The notes: generated by a model from the sequence alone, not told the origin. 64,000 bases of DNA from Chamaecrista fasciculata (GCA_003254925.1 QANZ01022864.1:53327-117326), one strand, 5' to 3'. Positions 25,978 through 40,620 are shown, counted from the first letter of the stretch. Translations and numbers: made by a program.

Positions 25978-28900
25978 TTTTTTTTTCGTAAAAAAGGATT
26001 CATTAAAAGAAACAGAGTACAAAAGAGTCTGGAAACAACAAAGCAAGATTACAAGGCAACAAACAAAATAAACATTAGCCAACACCTATCCTTCGTGGTA
26101 TTGTCCTTCTAGCAAGGTCATACCCAAAGTTCAAAAGAAGATAGGGTGGGATTGAATCATAAACTACAAGCTCATTCATGTCAAGGAGAGCTCTTTTAGC
26201 CAAAATATCCGCACAGATGTTGCCTTCGCGATAAACATGAGATAGATTAGTATGCAACGCATTGAGGCCTAACCTGCAAGAATCAATAAGAGGAAAGAGA
26301 CAATGAGAAGAAGGGATGGAAGTGTCAGCAATAAGCTTAGCAGCCAGTTGACAATCAGTTTCCACAATGATATTAGTAATTCCTCTACTGATGCAAATAT
26401 TAATGCCAATGTTAATGCCCCAAAGTTCAGCAAGTAAGGCAGTTCCTTGCCCCAAGAATTTGTTAAAGCAGCAAATAAAGTGTCCCTGGTCATTTCGAAT
26501 AATGCCACCTGCAGAGATGAGATTGGTGCTGTTGTTGTGTGCACCATCAGAATTAATTTTGTAGTAACCAGGAGGGGGAGGAGTCCATCCGATAAGGTGA
26601 GTGGGGTTGGAGTTTGTCTTGGAATGGTTTACGCCAAGATGGTAGTATTCAGTAGCCTTCATAAGAGTGAGTTTGGAGTAGATGTGGGGGGAAAAAGTGC
26701 TGGACTCGAAAACTTTTTTATTTCTGGCAATCCAAAGGTGCCAGAGAGAGTAGACAAAGAGGGTTCCCAGAGGAATTTGATGGGTGCCGAGATTGGAGGA
26801 GGAAGAATTGGATTTAATCCAACTGTGGAAGCTAGAGTCATTGCTATTGTCAGCTTGTAGGCAAGGAAGGTCTTTCCTAAGAAGAATTCCAGCACTGCAG
26901 AATCTTAGTAGGTGTTCAATGGATTCAGTAGGGGAGTTGCAGAGAGGGCAAAAGTCACTGATGGCCATGCCGCGGTGGTGAAGGATGTTGGCAACAGGTA
27001 TGCCATTGTTCATAACCCTCCAAAGGAAGAATTTAAGTCTGACTTGACATTTGAGTTTCCAAATCCAGGAGAGATTAATGGGAACAGGGGAGTCACAAGC
27101 TGAGTCAATGATGTTGTTATAGACAAGATTGAGATCGAAGGTGTTGTTGTTACAGCAGGTCCAAGAGATGGTATCAGGAGAAGAAGAGGATATGTGTCTA
27201 GGGGTAGACAGTAGAAGAAGTTTGACAGTGGAGGGAAGCTGGATTGAAAGGTTGTCTAAATTCCAATCTCCATTGGCGTTGAAAAGAGAATTAACAGTGC
27301 TGCAATTTTCATGATGAAGAAGAGGACCAGAGATTTGAGATCTGAGTGTACCACATGTTAACCATTTATCATGCCAGAAAGAAGTGTTGATTCCTGAGAA
27401 AATGTTTCTGGTTTCATGATTTTTAAGAGTAGAGAGGCCAGCTGATATAGCTCTTCCAATGGTGGAAGAATTGGCAGTAGACAAGGAATTTTGGTGATGG
27501 CAAATTTTTGCCCAAACTTTGTCAGTTTCAGTAAGCATCCTCCATGCGAGTTTGCAGCATAAAGAGAGATTCCTTGGATGAGTTTTGGCAATGCCGAGAC
27601 CACCCTTACATTTGTCGCGACAAATCTTTGCCCAACTAATGAGGAAAGCTTTTCTAGCATCAGAGTTATTGCCCCAAAGGAAATCCCTGAAGATTTTATC
27701 AATGGAGGCGCACACGGATTTGGGCAAGAGGAGACATTGCATGAAGTAGTTAAGGATGCCCATACCAACCGAGTTAATGAGTGTAATTTTCCCCGGGTAA
27801 GAAAGGAGCTTGCTTTTCCAAAGAGTAATATGATTTCTGAGTTTGTCAAGAATAAAGGAAAAGTCACTGCTTCTATTAGTGATGTTTAGGGGGAAACCAA
27901 GGTAGATGCCCGGTTGATTTTTGGTTGGGAAACCAATGGTGTTAGCAGCAAAGTCACGCATATTTTGGGGAGTATTTGGTGAGAACCAGATGTGAGATTT
28001 GGAATGGTTAGCATTGAGGCCAGAACAAGAGAGGAAAGAGTTGATGGAATCTTTAACTGCCTTGATGCTTTTGTCATCAACCCTAGCGAAGAGTAGGATG
28101 TCATCTGCGAAAAGTAAATGGGAGATTTTGATATCTTTAATGGCTGCAGGGTGCCATTGATGGGAATTAACTTGGCTGTGGATAATCTTGGAGAAGATTT
28201 CCATGCATAAAATGAAGATGTAAGGGGACAGAGGGTCTCCTTGTCTAATTCCACACCTAGGAGTGAAAGCGTTGGTAAGCCCTCCATTAAAAATGATAGA
28301 ATGATTAACTGATGTGATGCAGCTCATGAGAAGAGACACCCAATTATTGGGGAAGTTAAAAGCATTGAGGGTGGAGCGAATGAAGTCCCAATTGAGTCTA
28401 TCGAAGGCCTTTTCAAGGTCAATTTTGATCATCATCCACCCTTTTTTGCTTTTTTGTTTTCTTTTGAAGGAGGCTATAAGCTCTTGGGCAATGATGACGT
28501 TGTCGGTAGTTTTCCTACCGTGAACGAAAGCTCCCTGATTGAAGGAGATGAGAGATGGGATGGAGGTTTTGATTCTTTGGACCATGATCTTTGAAGTGAT
28601 TTTATAAAGTGTGGTGCAAAGACTGATGGGGCGAAAGTTTTTAATATCTTGGGGTTGGTTACATTTTGGAATTAGGCAAATAAGGCTGTCATTCCAGGAG
28701 GGGGGAATGGTCTTAGAATGGAAGGATAGTTTAATATCACGAGAGACAGAGTGCTTGACCACACGCCAGAATTTCTGGAAAAAAGCAACTTGGAAACCAT
28801 CTTTACCTGGAGCTTTGTAAGGACTGAGAGAGAAGAGAGCTTCTTTGATTTCTAAGTCACTAGGGATGAAGGGAATGCTGAGAAAGTCCAGAGATAAATC

Positions 28901-29504
28901 AGGGAAAATCAGATTGGAGGGGAAATCTGAGATGGCAGCAGGGGAGAAGATTGAGGTAAAATGGTTGATGATGTGGGTTTTTATGTGTTGGGGTTCAGTA
29001 ATCCATTCACCAATGTTGTTTTTGATGGAGGAAATCCTGTTGGATCTTCTGCGGTCGATGACAGATGCATGAAAGAAAGAGGAATTTCCATCACCAAGGT
29101 TTAACCAATCAACTCTAGATTTGGAAGCCCAAAACTCCTCAATGATATTGAGTTGTGCGATAAGAGCTGCGTAAAGTTCTTTTTCAAGGTTGAGAAGGAA
29201 TTGGTTTGGACCTTGAGCTAGAGCAGAGTGGATGCCCTCAAGTCTTTTGAGAAGAAGGTTCTTCTTGTGGAAGATGTTGCCAAAGGAATTTTTATTCCTT
29301 TCTAAGGCTTTGGTTTGAAGGTTAAGAAGGGAAGAAATGGAATCAGAGTCATGAGACCAAGAAAGGTTGACAATAGTTGCGAAGTCTGGCTGGTCAAGCC
29401 AGATTCTTTCGCATTTGAAAGGTCTACAAGAGGGGGTTGTTGGAGGTGGGTTGGAGGCGTAGAGGATAGGGTTATGGTCTGATTTGAGTCTAGGGAGATG
29501 GTAA
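25978..29504 (-). mobile_element. L1-type LINE with open reverse transcriptase and RNase H ORF
   Basis: On the minus strand an open frame runs without a stop from the N at 29505 to 26075, about 1,140 codons. It begins in the end of the endonuclease domain (LPRLKSDHNPILY) and continues through reverse transcriptase (KAPGKDGFQ, IDLEKAFDRLNW, RQGDPLSPYIF, LLFADDILLF), a zinc-binding stretch (CPLCNSPTESIEHLLRFC) and an RNase H domain. RNase H acidic residues are seen in SDGAHNN, LAELWGI and VETDCQL. The 3' UTR ends in an A-run read from about 25987 to 25978. The endonuclease N-terminus, ORF1 and 5' UTR are missing at the N. The unbroken frame suggests recent insertion. It lies between the two ANS/PGRL1 copies. 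Confidence 0.92.
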
Positions 29505-29505
29505 N

Positions 29506-29883
29506 AAAAACTAACGGTGCACGTGATAATTTGCCTAACAATCTCAGGGTCTTTAGTTAAAATACTATTTTAAGACCCTAACTATTTTAAACCAACGCAA
29601 AAATAGTATTTTAAAATAGTATTTTAACATGACGACGTAAGAAATAGGGATTCAAACGCAAAAAAATTAATAGTTAGGGTCTTAAAATAATATTTTAACT
29701 AAAGACCCTGAGATTGTTAGGCAAATTATCACGTGCACCGTTAGTTTTTTGACGGTCAAAACCACCTAGACCCTATTTTGCAAACAGAGTTAACCTCAGG
29801 CCCCAATTTGAAACTTTTCAAACCACATGTACCCTATCTGAAATAGGGCCAAACCACAAGACCCTATTTTGTAATTTACCCAA
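29506..29883. mobile_element. Foldback element B, left outer arm missing at a gap
   Basis: Inner arms 29506-29590 and about 29660-29748 are inverted copies (ctaacggtgcacgtgataat, cagggtctttagttaaaata). The right arm continues with a 135-bp segment, 29749-29883, ending accctattttgtaatttacc. The matching left outer arm is absent because the sequence meets the N at 29505 and then the LINE. 29749-29883 is the reverse complement of 56320-56456. Confidence 0.8.
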
Positions 29884-29925
29884 GAAATAAAGGCAGGCAT
29901 GGAATTGAAGACAGGCCAGTTATTT

Positions 29926-31304
<1,379 letters not shown>

Positions 31305-31673
31305 CTTAATTTTCTCTCTGTCTCTCTCTCTGTGTTATCACAAATCTCACCTTCGTTCGGTTTATAAAGAGTAGAAACCCCGACGTGGTAGGTATAGCGT
31401 CCATGCAAACAATTATTTTGTACATGCTGAAATAATTAAGTAGTCACCTACTCTCTCAACCACACTGTTCCCATTCTTATTGATCAAAAGCCCATAGACT
31501 GTCAACTTTCTTAAGGCCCATTTCGGCCGTGTTCTCAATTAGTGGATAGTCGCCAAGCCCAAAATCCATATTCATATGGGCCACGTAAAATAAAAAGCTT
31601 TTGGCAAATGTAATGCCAGCGCAACAGTCCGTAGATATTTTTCGTGATAATGCACAGAAATGACAAAAAAAAG

Positions 31674-32113
31674 AGGCTAAAGCGCACTGTTGGTCCCATA
31701 ACTTTTTCTAAAGTTTTAATTTGGTCCCATAACTTTTTTTGTTGTACTTTTGGTCTCATATCTTTTGCTTAAGTTGCAGATTTGGTCCCGTGTACACTTT
31801 TGGTCCCATATCTTTGGGTTATGTTGCAGAATTGGTCTCATATATTTTTGTCAGATTGCAGAATTGGTCTCATATCTTTGGGTCAGATGCAAAATTGGTC
31901 CCATATATTTGAATTAGGTGAGACTGACGGTAAAACTTTTTGTAAAAATATAGGACCAATTCTACAACCTGACCAAAAGATATGAGATCAAAAGTGATAC
32001 GAGACCAGATTTGTAACTTTTTGCAAAGATATGGGACCAAAAGTGCAACAAAAATAGTTATGGAATCAAATTGAATCCTGAACAAAAATTATGGGACTAA
32101 AAATGTACTTAAA
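31674..32113. mobile_element. Foldback element D (GGTCCCATA-type arms) in the ANS-B/PGRL1 spacer
   Basis: Left words ggtcccataacttttt and tgttgtacttttggtc reappear inverted on the right (gatatgggaccaaaagtgca, ttatgggactaaaaatgtac). It occupies about half of the 1 kb divergent spacer and ends about 190 bp upstream of the PGRL1 ATG. Copy A has no equivalent at this point. Confidence 0.8.
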
Positions 32114-32306
32114 AAAAACAGAAACACGCTTGAAACCAAAAAGAAAAGGAAAGAATCAACGCCTTTGCAATTCCCCGCCACACATTCCGATTTGCCTTAT
32201 CTATTCTTGATTCTTCCCTTCCGAAATCCTAACTTAACAACTCTGTAATTCCCAGTCGCACTAAATTTCTATGATCACCTTCCCACCATAACTCCACTAG
32301 TTCGTT

Positions 32307-35189
32307 ATGGCTAGCAAGTTAGCTTTCACATTAACTTGCCCTCGCGCAACCACCATCGCTAACCACCATTCGCTTCTTCCATTTTCGCCCCTTCACTCTC
32401 CACCTTGTGCTTCTAGACTTCGGGTGATTCAGTTCAATGGACGGAATTTGTGCCTCCGGCGCCGCCTATTCCTACTTTCCCCCAAGGCCACCGCCGATCA
32501 ACAAGGTCAATTTCACTCTTTACTTCATATTGCTTCTCAACGTCTTCGAATTCTCCATCTGCTGCTAAATTTGTTTCCTCCTGCCTTTCAGGCAAGGTGG
32601 AAGGAGATGAAGTCGTTGACAGTAAGATCCTTCCTTATTGCAGTATAGACAAGAAAGAGAAGAAATCGGTCGGTGAACTTGAGCAAGAATTTCTTCAAGC
32701 ACTGCAAGTATATATGCTCATCAACTTACTATTATTATTATTTTAAATTTTAATTCTGTAGTTCTCAGAGTCCTTAGTCGTGATTATTCACAATAGTGCA
32801 GAATGGATAACTCATAAGAGGTAAAAACTACGCACTTTTTTAAGTGATTAACGGCTTTGTTCGACAGGCATTCTATTATGAGGGAAAAGCTATTATGTCG
32901 AATGAGGAGTTTGATAATCTCAAGGAAGAACTTATGTGGGAAGGAAGCAGCGTTGTCATGCTAAGTATGGATAATACTATACTCAAAATATATGCATCCT
33001 ACAGCGGTGATAAATTAATTCATGTTACTGCTTAACCTTATATCTTAGCTCTCTGTCTTTTCACTACGCAGGTTCTGATGAGCAAAAATTTCTCGAAGCT
33101 TCTATGGCTTATGTCTCTGGAAATCCGATCATGAATGACGAAGAGTATGATAAATTGAAAATGAAGCTAAAGGTTTGTTATGTTCATCCTGCATGATTAT
33201 CAGTCATTATGGATTCTAAAATTTCTTAATGAAAGAAAATGGGCAATGCATTTTTTAAAACGTTTTTCCTTCATAGGTTCCTTTTTGAAAAGTTTGTTTA
33301 ATGAAATATCACTTATAGCAGTTGTATCAGTCATATAAATTTGGGGATGCAGTTGGAATTGCTTCATTATTGTATTTGCTTCTCCCTTCTTATATTATGT
33401 ACTAATCCCATTGTTGTTTCCCAGATGGAAGGGAGTGAAATTGTGGTTGAGGGTCCTCGGTGCAGTCTTCGTACTAGAAAGGTGCGTGCTATTGTGCTAA
33501 TATGCAATTTCGTATATAATTTGACTTCTGATTGTTTATAGTAGTAACATATGGTAGTGTGCTGATTAAGTTTATCACGGAGCATTTTATAAAACTATGT
33601 GCCTTTTGAGTTTGAATGTAATATTTTAAAAAAGTAGTCCTTTTACAAGTGTGCACAAGATATATTTATATATATCATGAGTTTTGTATGTATAATGCTT
33701 CTTCATTATATACTAGAATTCAACTATAGGCTACTGGGAAATAATAAATGATATTCAACTCTGCTCTGTTTAGTCTTTATTATTTACTACTTTATGCAAT
33801 TTTCTTAATAGGTGTACAGTGACCTGTCTGTTGACTATTTGAAGATGTTCCTCCTGAACGTCCCAGCAACTGTCGTTGCGTTAGGATTGTAAGTAACCTT
33901 CTTTCTTTGGCCCAGTTGCCTTCTTTTTTCTCTCAATATCCATGTAACATGCGTATGAAGTGTGTTGGTTTATGATCTATTTAGTTAAAATTTTGGTTTC
34001 AATCCTAGCTACTCAATAATCCCGTAATAAGTTCCCAGACTATTTTCTCAGTTTACTGTTTACACAAGTAAGGTCATGACTTTTGGCCTTTTCTGTTTTA
34101 TTTGTTATTTTCGTCCTGTAATCTGTTAGGTTCTTCTTCCTTGATGATCTGACTGGATTTGAGATCACATATCTGCTAGAGGTATGTTGTCAATTTTCTT
34201 TCCTTGTTTTAGCATTGAAAACTATTTGTTCTGATGCAATTTGATTCCAGAGCTCATTGGTCTGACAGTAGTTGCATTGTTATAGTCCTTCTATTGACTT
34301 ATTCATATCAAGAAACTATTTCTCTGGATATTATTGGATTACCTTTTTTTTTTGTGGTCTATTAAAAAAAGTTACTTACAAATGACAAGAAGGTCATTCT
34401 AATTCATGTGCTGGCTCCTGGCTGGAAAATTTTGAGACACATGATGATCATATTCGTCTCATTTCAGTTTTAAGGTACTTTGTCTTGCCTGACCCAAACA
34501 ATGGCCAAGACAAGTATAGTTAATATGGAAATTGGATTGTTTATGAAACAATTTTCTAAACTTGACAATCACAATTCACAACTGTATAGTTAGCAAAATG
34601 AATGCTGGGATCATGGGAATATTTATTCACATCTCTTGTAATTTAAATTTATAGAAAATTTCCTGAACTTTGAATAAATTATTACTATCAATGCTTTTAT
34701 GAATTAATGTGAATTATTGAGTGCAGCTGACCGAGCCTTTTAGTTTCATTTTCACTTGGTTTGCTGCTGTTCCCCTCATTGTGTGGCTAGCTACTTCACT
34801 TACAAGTGCGATTGTGAAAGATTTTTTGATTTTAAAGGTAGAATTTCTTCTGGTAATGGTCCCTCTCATGTTTACTAAACTATTACATATACTAACATAC
34901 AAGTATACTGTAGGGACCCTGTCCAAACTGTGGTACTGAAAATACTTCCTTCTTTGGGACCATTTTGTCAATTTCAAATGGTGGTTCAGCAAACAAACTT
35001 AAATGCTCAAAGTAAGTATCAAACCGTGGCTGCTTTAATTGGCCAAACATTGTGTTTCGAAATGATTCAATTCATGATACAGCATAACTTTAATATTTGA
35101 AAATAACTTGTTGGGTCAGCTGTGGCACTGAACTGGTGTTTGATTCAACTACAAGATTGATTACATTACCTGAAGGAAGTAATGCTTAA
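32307..35189 (+). CDS. PGRL1: PGR5-like protein 1 (PGRL1), chloroplast
   Basis: Ten exons: 32307-32505, 32592-32707, 32868-32964, 33072-33172, 33425-33481, 33812-33888, 34130-34181, 34727-34837, 34914-35011, 35120-35189; all phases agree, giving 325 residues, close to Arabidopsis PGRL1A. The first about 60 residues are Ser/Arg-rich and acid-poor, as in a chloroplast transit peptide. The body has LEQEFLQALQAFYYEGK and NPIMNDEEYDKLKMKLK. Two membrane spans follow: FLLNVPATVVALGLFFFL, then IFTWFAAVPLIVWLATSL. The C-terminus has paired cysteines CPNCGTEN and CSNCGTEL, the redox-active metal-binding region. PGRL1 works with PGR5 in antimycin-sensitive cyclic electron flow around photosystem I in the thylakoid. 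It is divergent from ANS copy B, with foldback D between them. Confidence 0.95.
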
Positions 35190-36711
35190 TAGAGGTATAA
35201 TCCTACTTTATTTCAGAATCTCTATATATGTTAATATTTAGTATTGTGTATTTGTAGCATGTATATTTCACATAATCGCTCTTTTGGGGAAGTCTCACAG
35301 GGTTTGTCAACTGATCTGAGAGTGATATCTTTACATGCAGGTATGCCAATGTTCCTGCATATGGGAACAGTTCATTAATTAATGGCAGACGTTACTTTCA
35401 TGTGAAAGTAAATGTCCTATCAAATCATCCATGAAAATGAAATCACACACCGTATATCCGATATCGACTGTTATTTGTGTGATACTGTCATATTTGTAAC
35501 TTTTAAGTGAACGAGCTTTGTATATTTTACACAAGAAAAGTCTGAAATTTTTGTATACACGCATATGCTTTGCTCCCCCATGCTCTTACTTTTGATTTAT
35601 CTCCGAGAATGGAATTAACTGAAATGCTTTTAGAGATTCAATCAGATATGTAATCTAATCTAATCTTTCTTACATATTAATGTTCAAGATATTGTGCTGA
35701 AGAAACACATCAGAAAATAGTCAAGACTCAAAAGGCGAGCATAAGCACTTGTTTTAACCTTTGCATTATTGTTAACATAATAAAGAGAACTTGAATATAC
35801 TCAGTGTCGACTGATTGTAATGATAGCAAGCGCTTGAATGATAGGAGTTAGGATACTCCAATCGTTTGATTTTTGGAGATGCCTGTTTGGAAAGAATTGT
35901 ACTATTAGTCTATTCCCTTCTGTGGATTTAAAAGGAATTAATTCTGTCTTATCAAGCGAAGTGTATGGATGACCTTAACCTAAATGTTGTTGATGTCTTT
36001 TTAGCCCTACTATTCAAGTCATCATGTATTCAAGAATCAATACTAAGAGCTTTTCATTCATGAGAGCAAAACATCATATAAAATAGAAAAAATAACAAAA
36101 TCCTGGCACTTTGAAATGAAATGAAATGAAATGCAGGACATACACACTTTGAAACTTGCTCGCACGTTTTTGACTTAAAATAAAAAGGGGAGAGTCTCCC
36201 AAAAATAAATAAATAAATTGGGAGTGATCTAATGCTCCAAGTGTCCATATTCTTTTTTTTTTTTTTGGTACAGAAACGAAAACCAAGTGTCCATATTCTG
36301 ATAGTGCTCTACCAATCAAAAGAGAAGTCAACCACTACTATATTTATAGGAACCCACGATTGGTTTCCTTCAGCATCAGGCGACGAGAGTTTCCGTCTGG
36401 CAGCTTCAAATTACTAATACATCGTTGGAGCATAATATAGAAATGGTGGCACGCCACCAACTCCTCAGACTCAAAAGTCAAAATATTTCCCTCGGTTTCG
36501 ACAATGGTCCCGACACATAAAAACGACAGTTAATATTGTTGACTAGAGATTTATGTTAGTGGGGATCACGAAGCTAATCCTAGATATGCTATATACATAC
36601 TAGAAATGATAATCATATATATAAGCTATGCATGTAAACGTCAATGAGCACCACATTGATCCTTAACTTCTCCCAGGCAGAGGTCGCAGAAAGCTACAGC
36701 TAGCTAATCCT
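35190..36711. other. Spacer between PGRL1 and expansin
   Basis: Likely 3' UTR of PGRL1 at the left and expansin promoter at the right. A short (aaatg)n run lies near 36114-36133. No other gene or clear transposon was recognised. Confidence 0.5.
36616..36625 (+). promoter_or_regulatory. TATA box of the expansin gene
   Basis: TATATATAAG lies about 90 bp upstream of the ATG at 36712, a typical plant TATA position allowing for a short 5' UTR. Confidence 0.5.
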
Positions 36712-37787
36712 ATGGCTTTCATTCTTCCATATTGTTGTAGCTTATTATTGATGACATGGATGTTCACAATAATCATAGGAAAAGCAGCCGTAGCAAATCC
36801 AGGAACACAAGCAGTGGGGGCAATATTTCAAGCCAGCCAATGGGCTCTTGCCCATGCCACATTTTATGGGGACGAGACTGCTTCTGCCACCATGGGTATC
36901 AATATAACTAAAACTCAAATCTAGACTTCATTATTGATTAATATATGTTGATCAACATAAATATAACAAATGTATATTAACAAATTGAAGGAGGAGCATG
37001 TGGGTACGGGGATTTGAGAGCAAACGGATATGGGACAGACACAGTGGCATTGAGCAGCACATTGTTCAACAGTGGGTATGCATGTGGGACATGTTACCAA
37101 ATAAAATGCTACAATTCGAGTGCGTGCTATCAGAATGTACCTTATATCACTGTCACTGCCACCAACCTCTGCCCTCCTAATTGGGCCCAATCCTCCGACA
37201 ATGGTGGGTGGTGCAACCCGCCCCGTGACCATTTCGACTTGTCTAAGCCCGCCTTCATGAAATTTGCCAACTGGAACTCTGGCATCGTCCCTGTAATGTA
37301 TCGCAGGTAATTAAATTAAGGATAAATTACACTTTGATACTATCTATAATTTTTTTTTTTGGCCTGAATCATATATCATTTAATTGGTGATGCATATGTA
37401 TGTATGTATGTATGTATGAATATGATTGATGAAGATAATGATTGGTTATTAACTCACTATATTATATTAATTAGAGTGCCGTGCATGAGGAGTGGGGGGC
37501 TTCGATTCAGTTTCCAAGGAAATGGGTATTGGTTATTGGTGTACGTGATGAATGTGGGAGGAGGAGGAGACATAGCCAACATGTGGGTCAAAGGAACCAA
37601 AACAGAGTGGATTAGCATGAGCCATAATTGGGGAGCTTCGTATCAAGCTTTTGCTTCACTTAAAGGTCAAGCTCTTTCTTTCAAGATTACTTCCTACACA
37701 ACCAAACAGACTATTATAGCTTGGAATGTTTGTCCTTCCAATTGGGCCCCAGGCCTCACTTACTCTACGGATCTCAACTTCAACTGA
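36712..37787 (+). CDS. Alpha-expansin
   Basis: Three exons, 36712-36895, 36991-37306 and 37475-37787, give 270 residues. Residues 1-28 form a signal peptide with a hydrophobic core. The expansin domain 1 motifs are [21 protein letters not shown] (21 residues: positions about 48-68), GTCYQIKC, and the diagnostic HFDLS. Domain 2 ends with the carbohydrate-binding region ([20 protein letters not shown]). Expansins loosen cell walls at acid pH without hydrolysis. The conserved W of the usual WATFYG motif is H here. Intron positions fit the alpha-expansin pattern. The exact paralogue cannot be named. Confidence 0.93.
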
Positions 37788-39607
37788 TACCTATTACCAT
37801 CATTCCAATTAACCCCATTCTCGATCTTCCTTTTCCTTCCCCATTTTAATTTATAATGTAATCTCCACCATTTCGTTCCTTTTTTTGGTTATATATGCAT
37901 GCAATTTTCCACAACTACGTACACTTCAATTAATGCTAATTAACATTTCCTCTTTTTGTTTATTTCATTTTCTCCAACTTAAGCGTCTTCTTCCCAAAAC
38001 TTTACAGTTGATAAACAGTAAACACTACAAGTTCATTTTTTTGCAAGGCTTTACATATTAGCAATTCATGCTCTTCTTCAATTGTAGCTAGCTTACAATC
38101 ATGCCCCTACATAAACAAAATGTATATGCTCTAGTGACAACTCCAAATCGAGAAATTAAAAAAGGCCCAACTCCAAATTGGTTGCACTTACGGGCTCTTC
38201 AATTAAAATTCTGTGAACTCTCCAAGACTCATGCCAAATGAAGGCCAGCCCTTAAATCTAACTCCTCTAAGCCCGGAAGCCACTAAAAGTAAAAGGGTGG
38301 TTGTTATTATAAGTATCCTTAACAGAGCATGCATATATTTATACACACACACACAGACACACAAAAACACATGTCTGAATAGAGATCAGAGCGTCAGACA
38401 TCAAAGAGATTGAATTTATCTGCAAATCTCCCTGACATCAGATTCGATCGACCAATAAATTTTTTCATGTCAGTTTGCGAAGGCGTGTATGGGAATTTAT
38501 CATATGGGTATAGTCGTATAGCAATGATTGTGCATCATGATCAGACAAACTTAATTGTGGTATAACTAGTCTTCTTTATGTATTATGCTTAACATGATCT
38601 ATATATCTTAATGTCAAACTTGAGATCTACTTAATTTGGATGTACTTGAGATCTACTTAATTTGGATGTACTTGAGACGGATCTTAAGCGTGTCTCCATA
38701 CAATTAATGTTCGAAGTTCAGAAAATTTGACTTACTAATTAATCGATGAGTATTTCGACTTCTATTCATATTACTAGCTGCAAGATAGAGCGGGCAACAT
38801 TATTAGAGAGACCCAAACAAACCATGTTTCGGGCATGTGATGAGAATATTTTTATCAGTGATTATCGTAATTAAGAAATTTAGTTTTTTTTTTTATTTTT
38901 TGCTTTCTGAAAAAGTTCTGTAAGTAATCTAACATGACCAATTAAAGTGTTTAAATTTATTCCATACCTACAGTACTACACTAGTATTCTAGTAGAACTA
39001 GAATTTTGATATTTGTAATTAATTTTCTAAAGACTAATTTTATTAAGGGTCGCCTGACCATATACATAAAAAAATTATCTCCTTCTTATAACATAATGAC
39101 ATATATTCAGTTAACGAATTAATTTGATTTTATTCTTTAATTAGTTCTTGCCCTCCTCAAAATGGGATCCTTCTTTTGTAAACATGGATGAGATCTAGAC
39201 AGCCTGTTTTAAAGTCCGATGGTCGGGAAGATTGAGCATGATCGAACGGTGATCCTCCAAGAACACGGACTGAGAAACACCCCTAATAAGCAATCTAAAA
39301 ACAGCCTGGATATGTGACTTCTTTTTTTAAAAAAAAAATATTAACCTTGTCTCCTGCAAAATTATCTCGATTCCTTTTTGTATAAATACATTTAATGAGA
39401 GATTTAGTAAAAATTGCACCCATCGAATTATGTTCAGTGGAGATAATACTCATCAAGCTACCATACGCGTGTGCCAGCACTGTTACTCCTATTATCACAA
39501 GAAACAGACATAATATCGTCACATGAGTAGACATGCCATGCTATGGAGCATCTGGCTCAGCGGTTACTTGTAATATAAACTTCACTTTAATATTATATAT
39601 ATATATA
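37788..39607. other. Spacer downstream of expansin
   Basis: AT-rich, with the probable 3' UTR up to about 37920, an (AC)n run near 38345, and a direct repeat of cttgagatctacttaatttg around 38620-38660. One minus-strand frame at 39295-39534 starts MSTHVTILCLFLVIIGVTVL, like a signal peptide, but has no recognisable family and is probably chance. Confidence 0.45.
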
Positions 39608-40620
39608 TGGCCAAAGTGCGAATTTAGTCCTGTAACTTTGCTCAAATTCCCAAATCAGTCTTATAACTTATTTTGTCTCGAATTTGGTCTTGTATCTTTG
39701 CTCCAGGTCCTAAATCAGTCCTATATCATTTTTTGTCTCAATTTTGGTCCCATATGTTTTGAAAACCTCCCACCGTTAGTCCTTCATCTATTTCAAATTA
39801 CAGTTTAGTCCTAAAAACTTTAAGTCCCTTTCACTTTAGTCCTTGACTATCAAAATGAAAGTGAAAGAGCATCCCTGAAGATTCTCAAACTTTACATCTT
39901 GGTCCCTAATCCATGAATTCTTCATGAGATGGAATAGAAATGCCAAAAAAAAAACACATTAAAAGCAAATGACAGAGGGACCAAAATTTAAAACCCACCG
40001 GAAAACGTANGAAAACGCAAAAAATTTAAAACCCATTGGAAAACGTACGGAAATCACCTCCCTTCTCAAAAGTTTGGATTTTCGAAAATTCTTTTTTAAA
40101 GCATTTGAGGATGATTATTTGAGTGAGATTTCAGTGAGAATTGAGGTTTTTAGATGAGTTCTTGAGTTTCTTGGCGATTTTCGTACGTTTTCCAACGAGT
40201 TTTGGGCATTTTCGGTGGGTTTTAAATTTTATGCGTTTTCAGTTTTGGTCCCTCTGCCATTTGCTTTAATTTGTGTTGTTTTTTGCATTTCTATTCCATT
40301 TCATGAAGAATTCATGGATTAGAGACCAAGATATAAGGTTTGAGAATCTTCAGAGATCGATGCTCTTTCACTTTCATTTTAATAGTCAGGGACTAAAGTG
40401 AAATAGACTTGAAGTTTTCAGGACTAAACTATAATTTAAAATAGACGGAGGACTAACGATGGGAGGTTTTCAAAACATATGGGACCAAAACTGAGACAAA
40501 AAAAATATAGGACTGATGACATGGAGCAATGATACAAGACCAAATTCGAGACAAAAAAAGTTATAGGACTAATTTGAAAACTGGAACAAAGTTACAGGAC
40601 CAAATTCGCACTTTGGCCTA
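39608..40620. mobile_element. Foldback element E, arms of about 400 bp
   Basis: The left arm begins ggccaaagtgcgaatttagt and the right arm ends with its inverse, aaattcgcactttggcc, between two (TA)n runs that may be the target. Arms carry gtcccatatgttttgaaaac, gaagaattcatggatt and ggtccctctgccatttgc in opposite orientations. A single N at 40010 lies near the loop. Confidence 0.9.

Noticed and set aside
26367..28820. Plus-strand open frames opposite the LINE
   Set aside because: Shadows of the reverse transcriptase frame, without domain features.
39295..39534. Small minus-strand protein with a signal-peptide-like start
   Set aside because: No recognisable family, no nearby promoter evidence and an AT-rich spacer context; noted only within the spacer entry.
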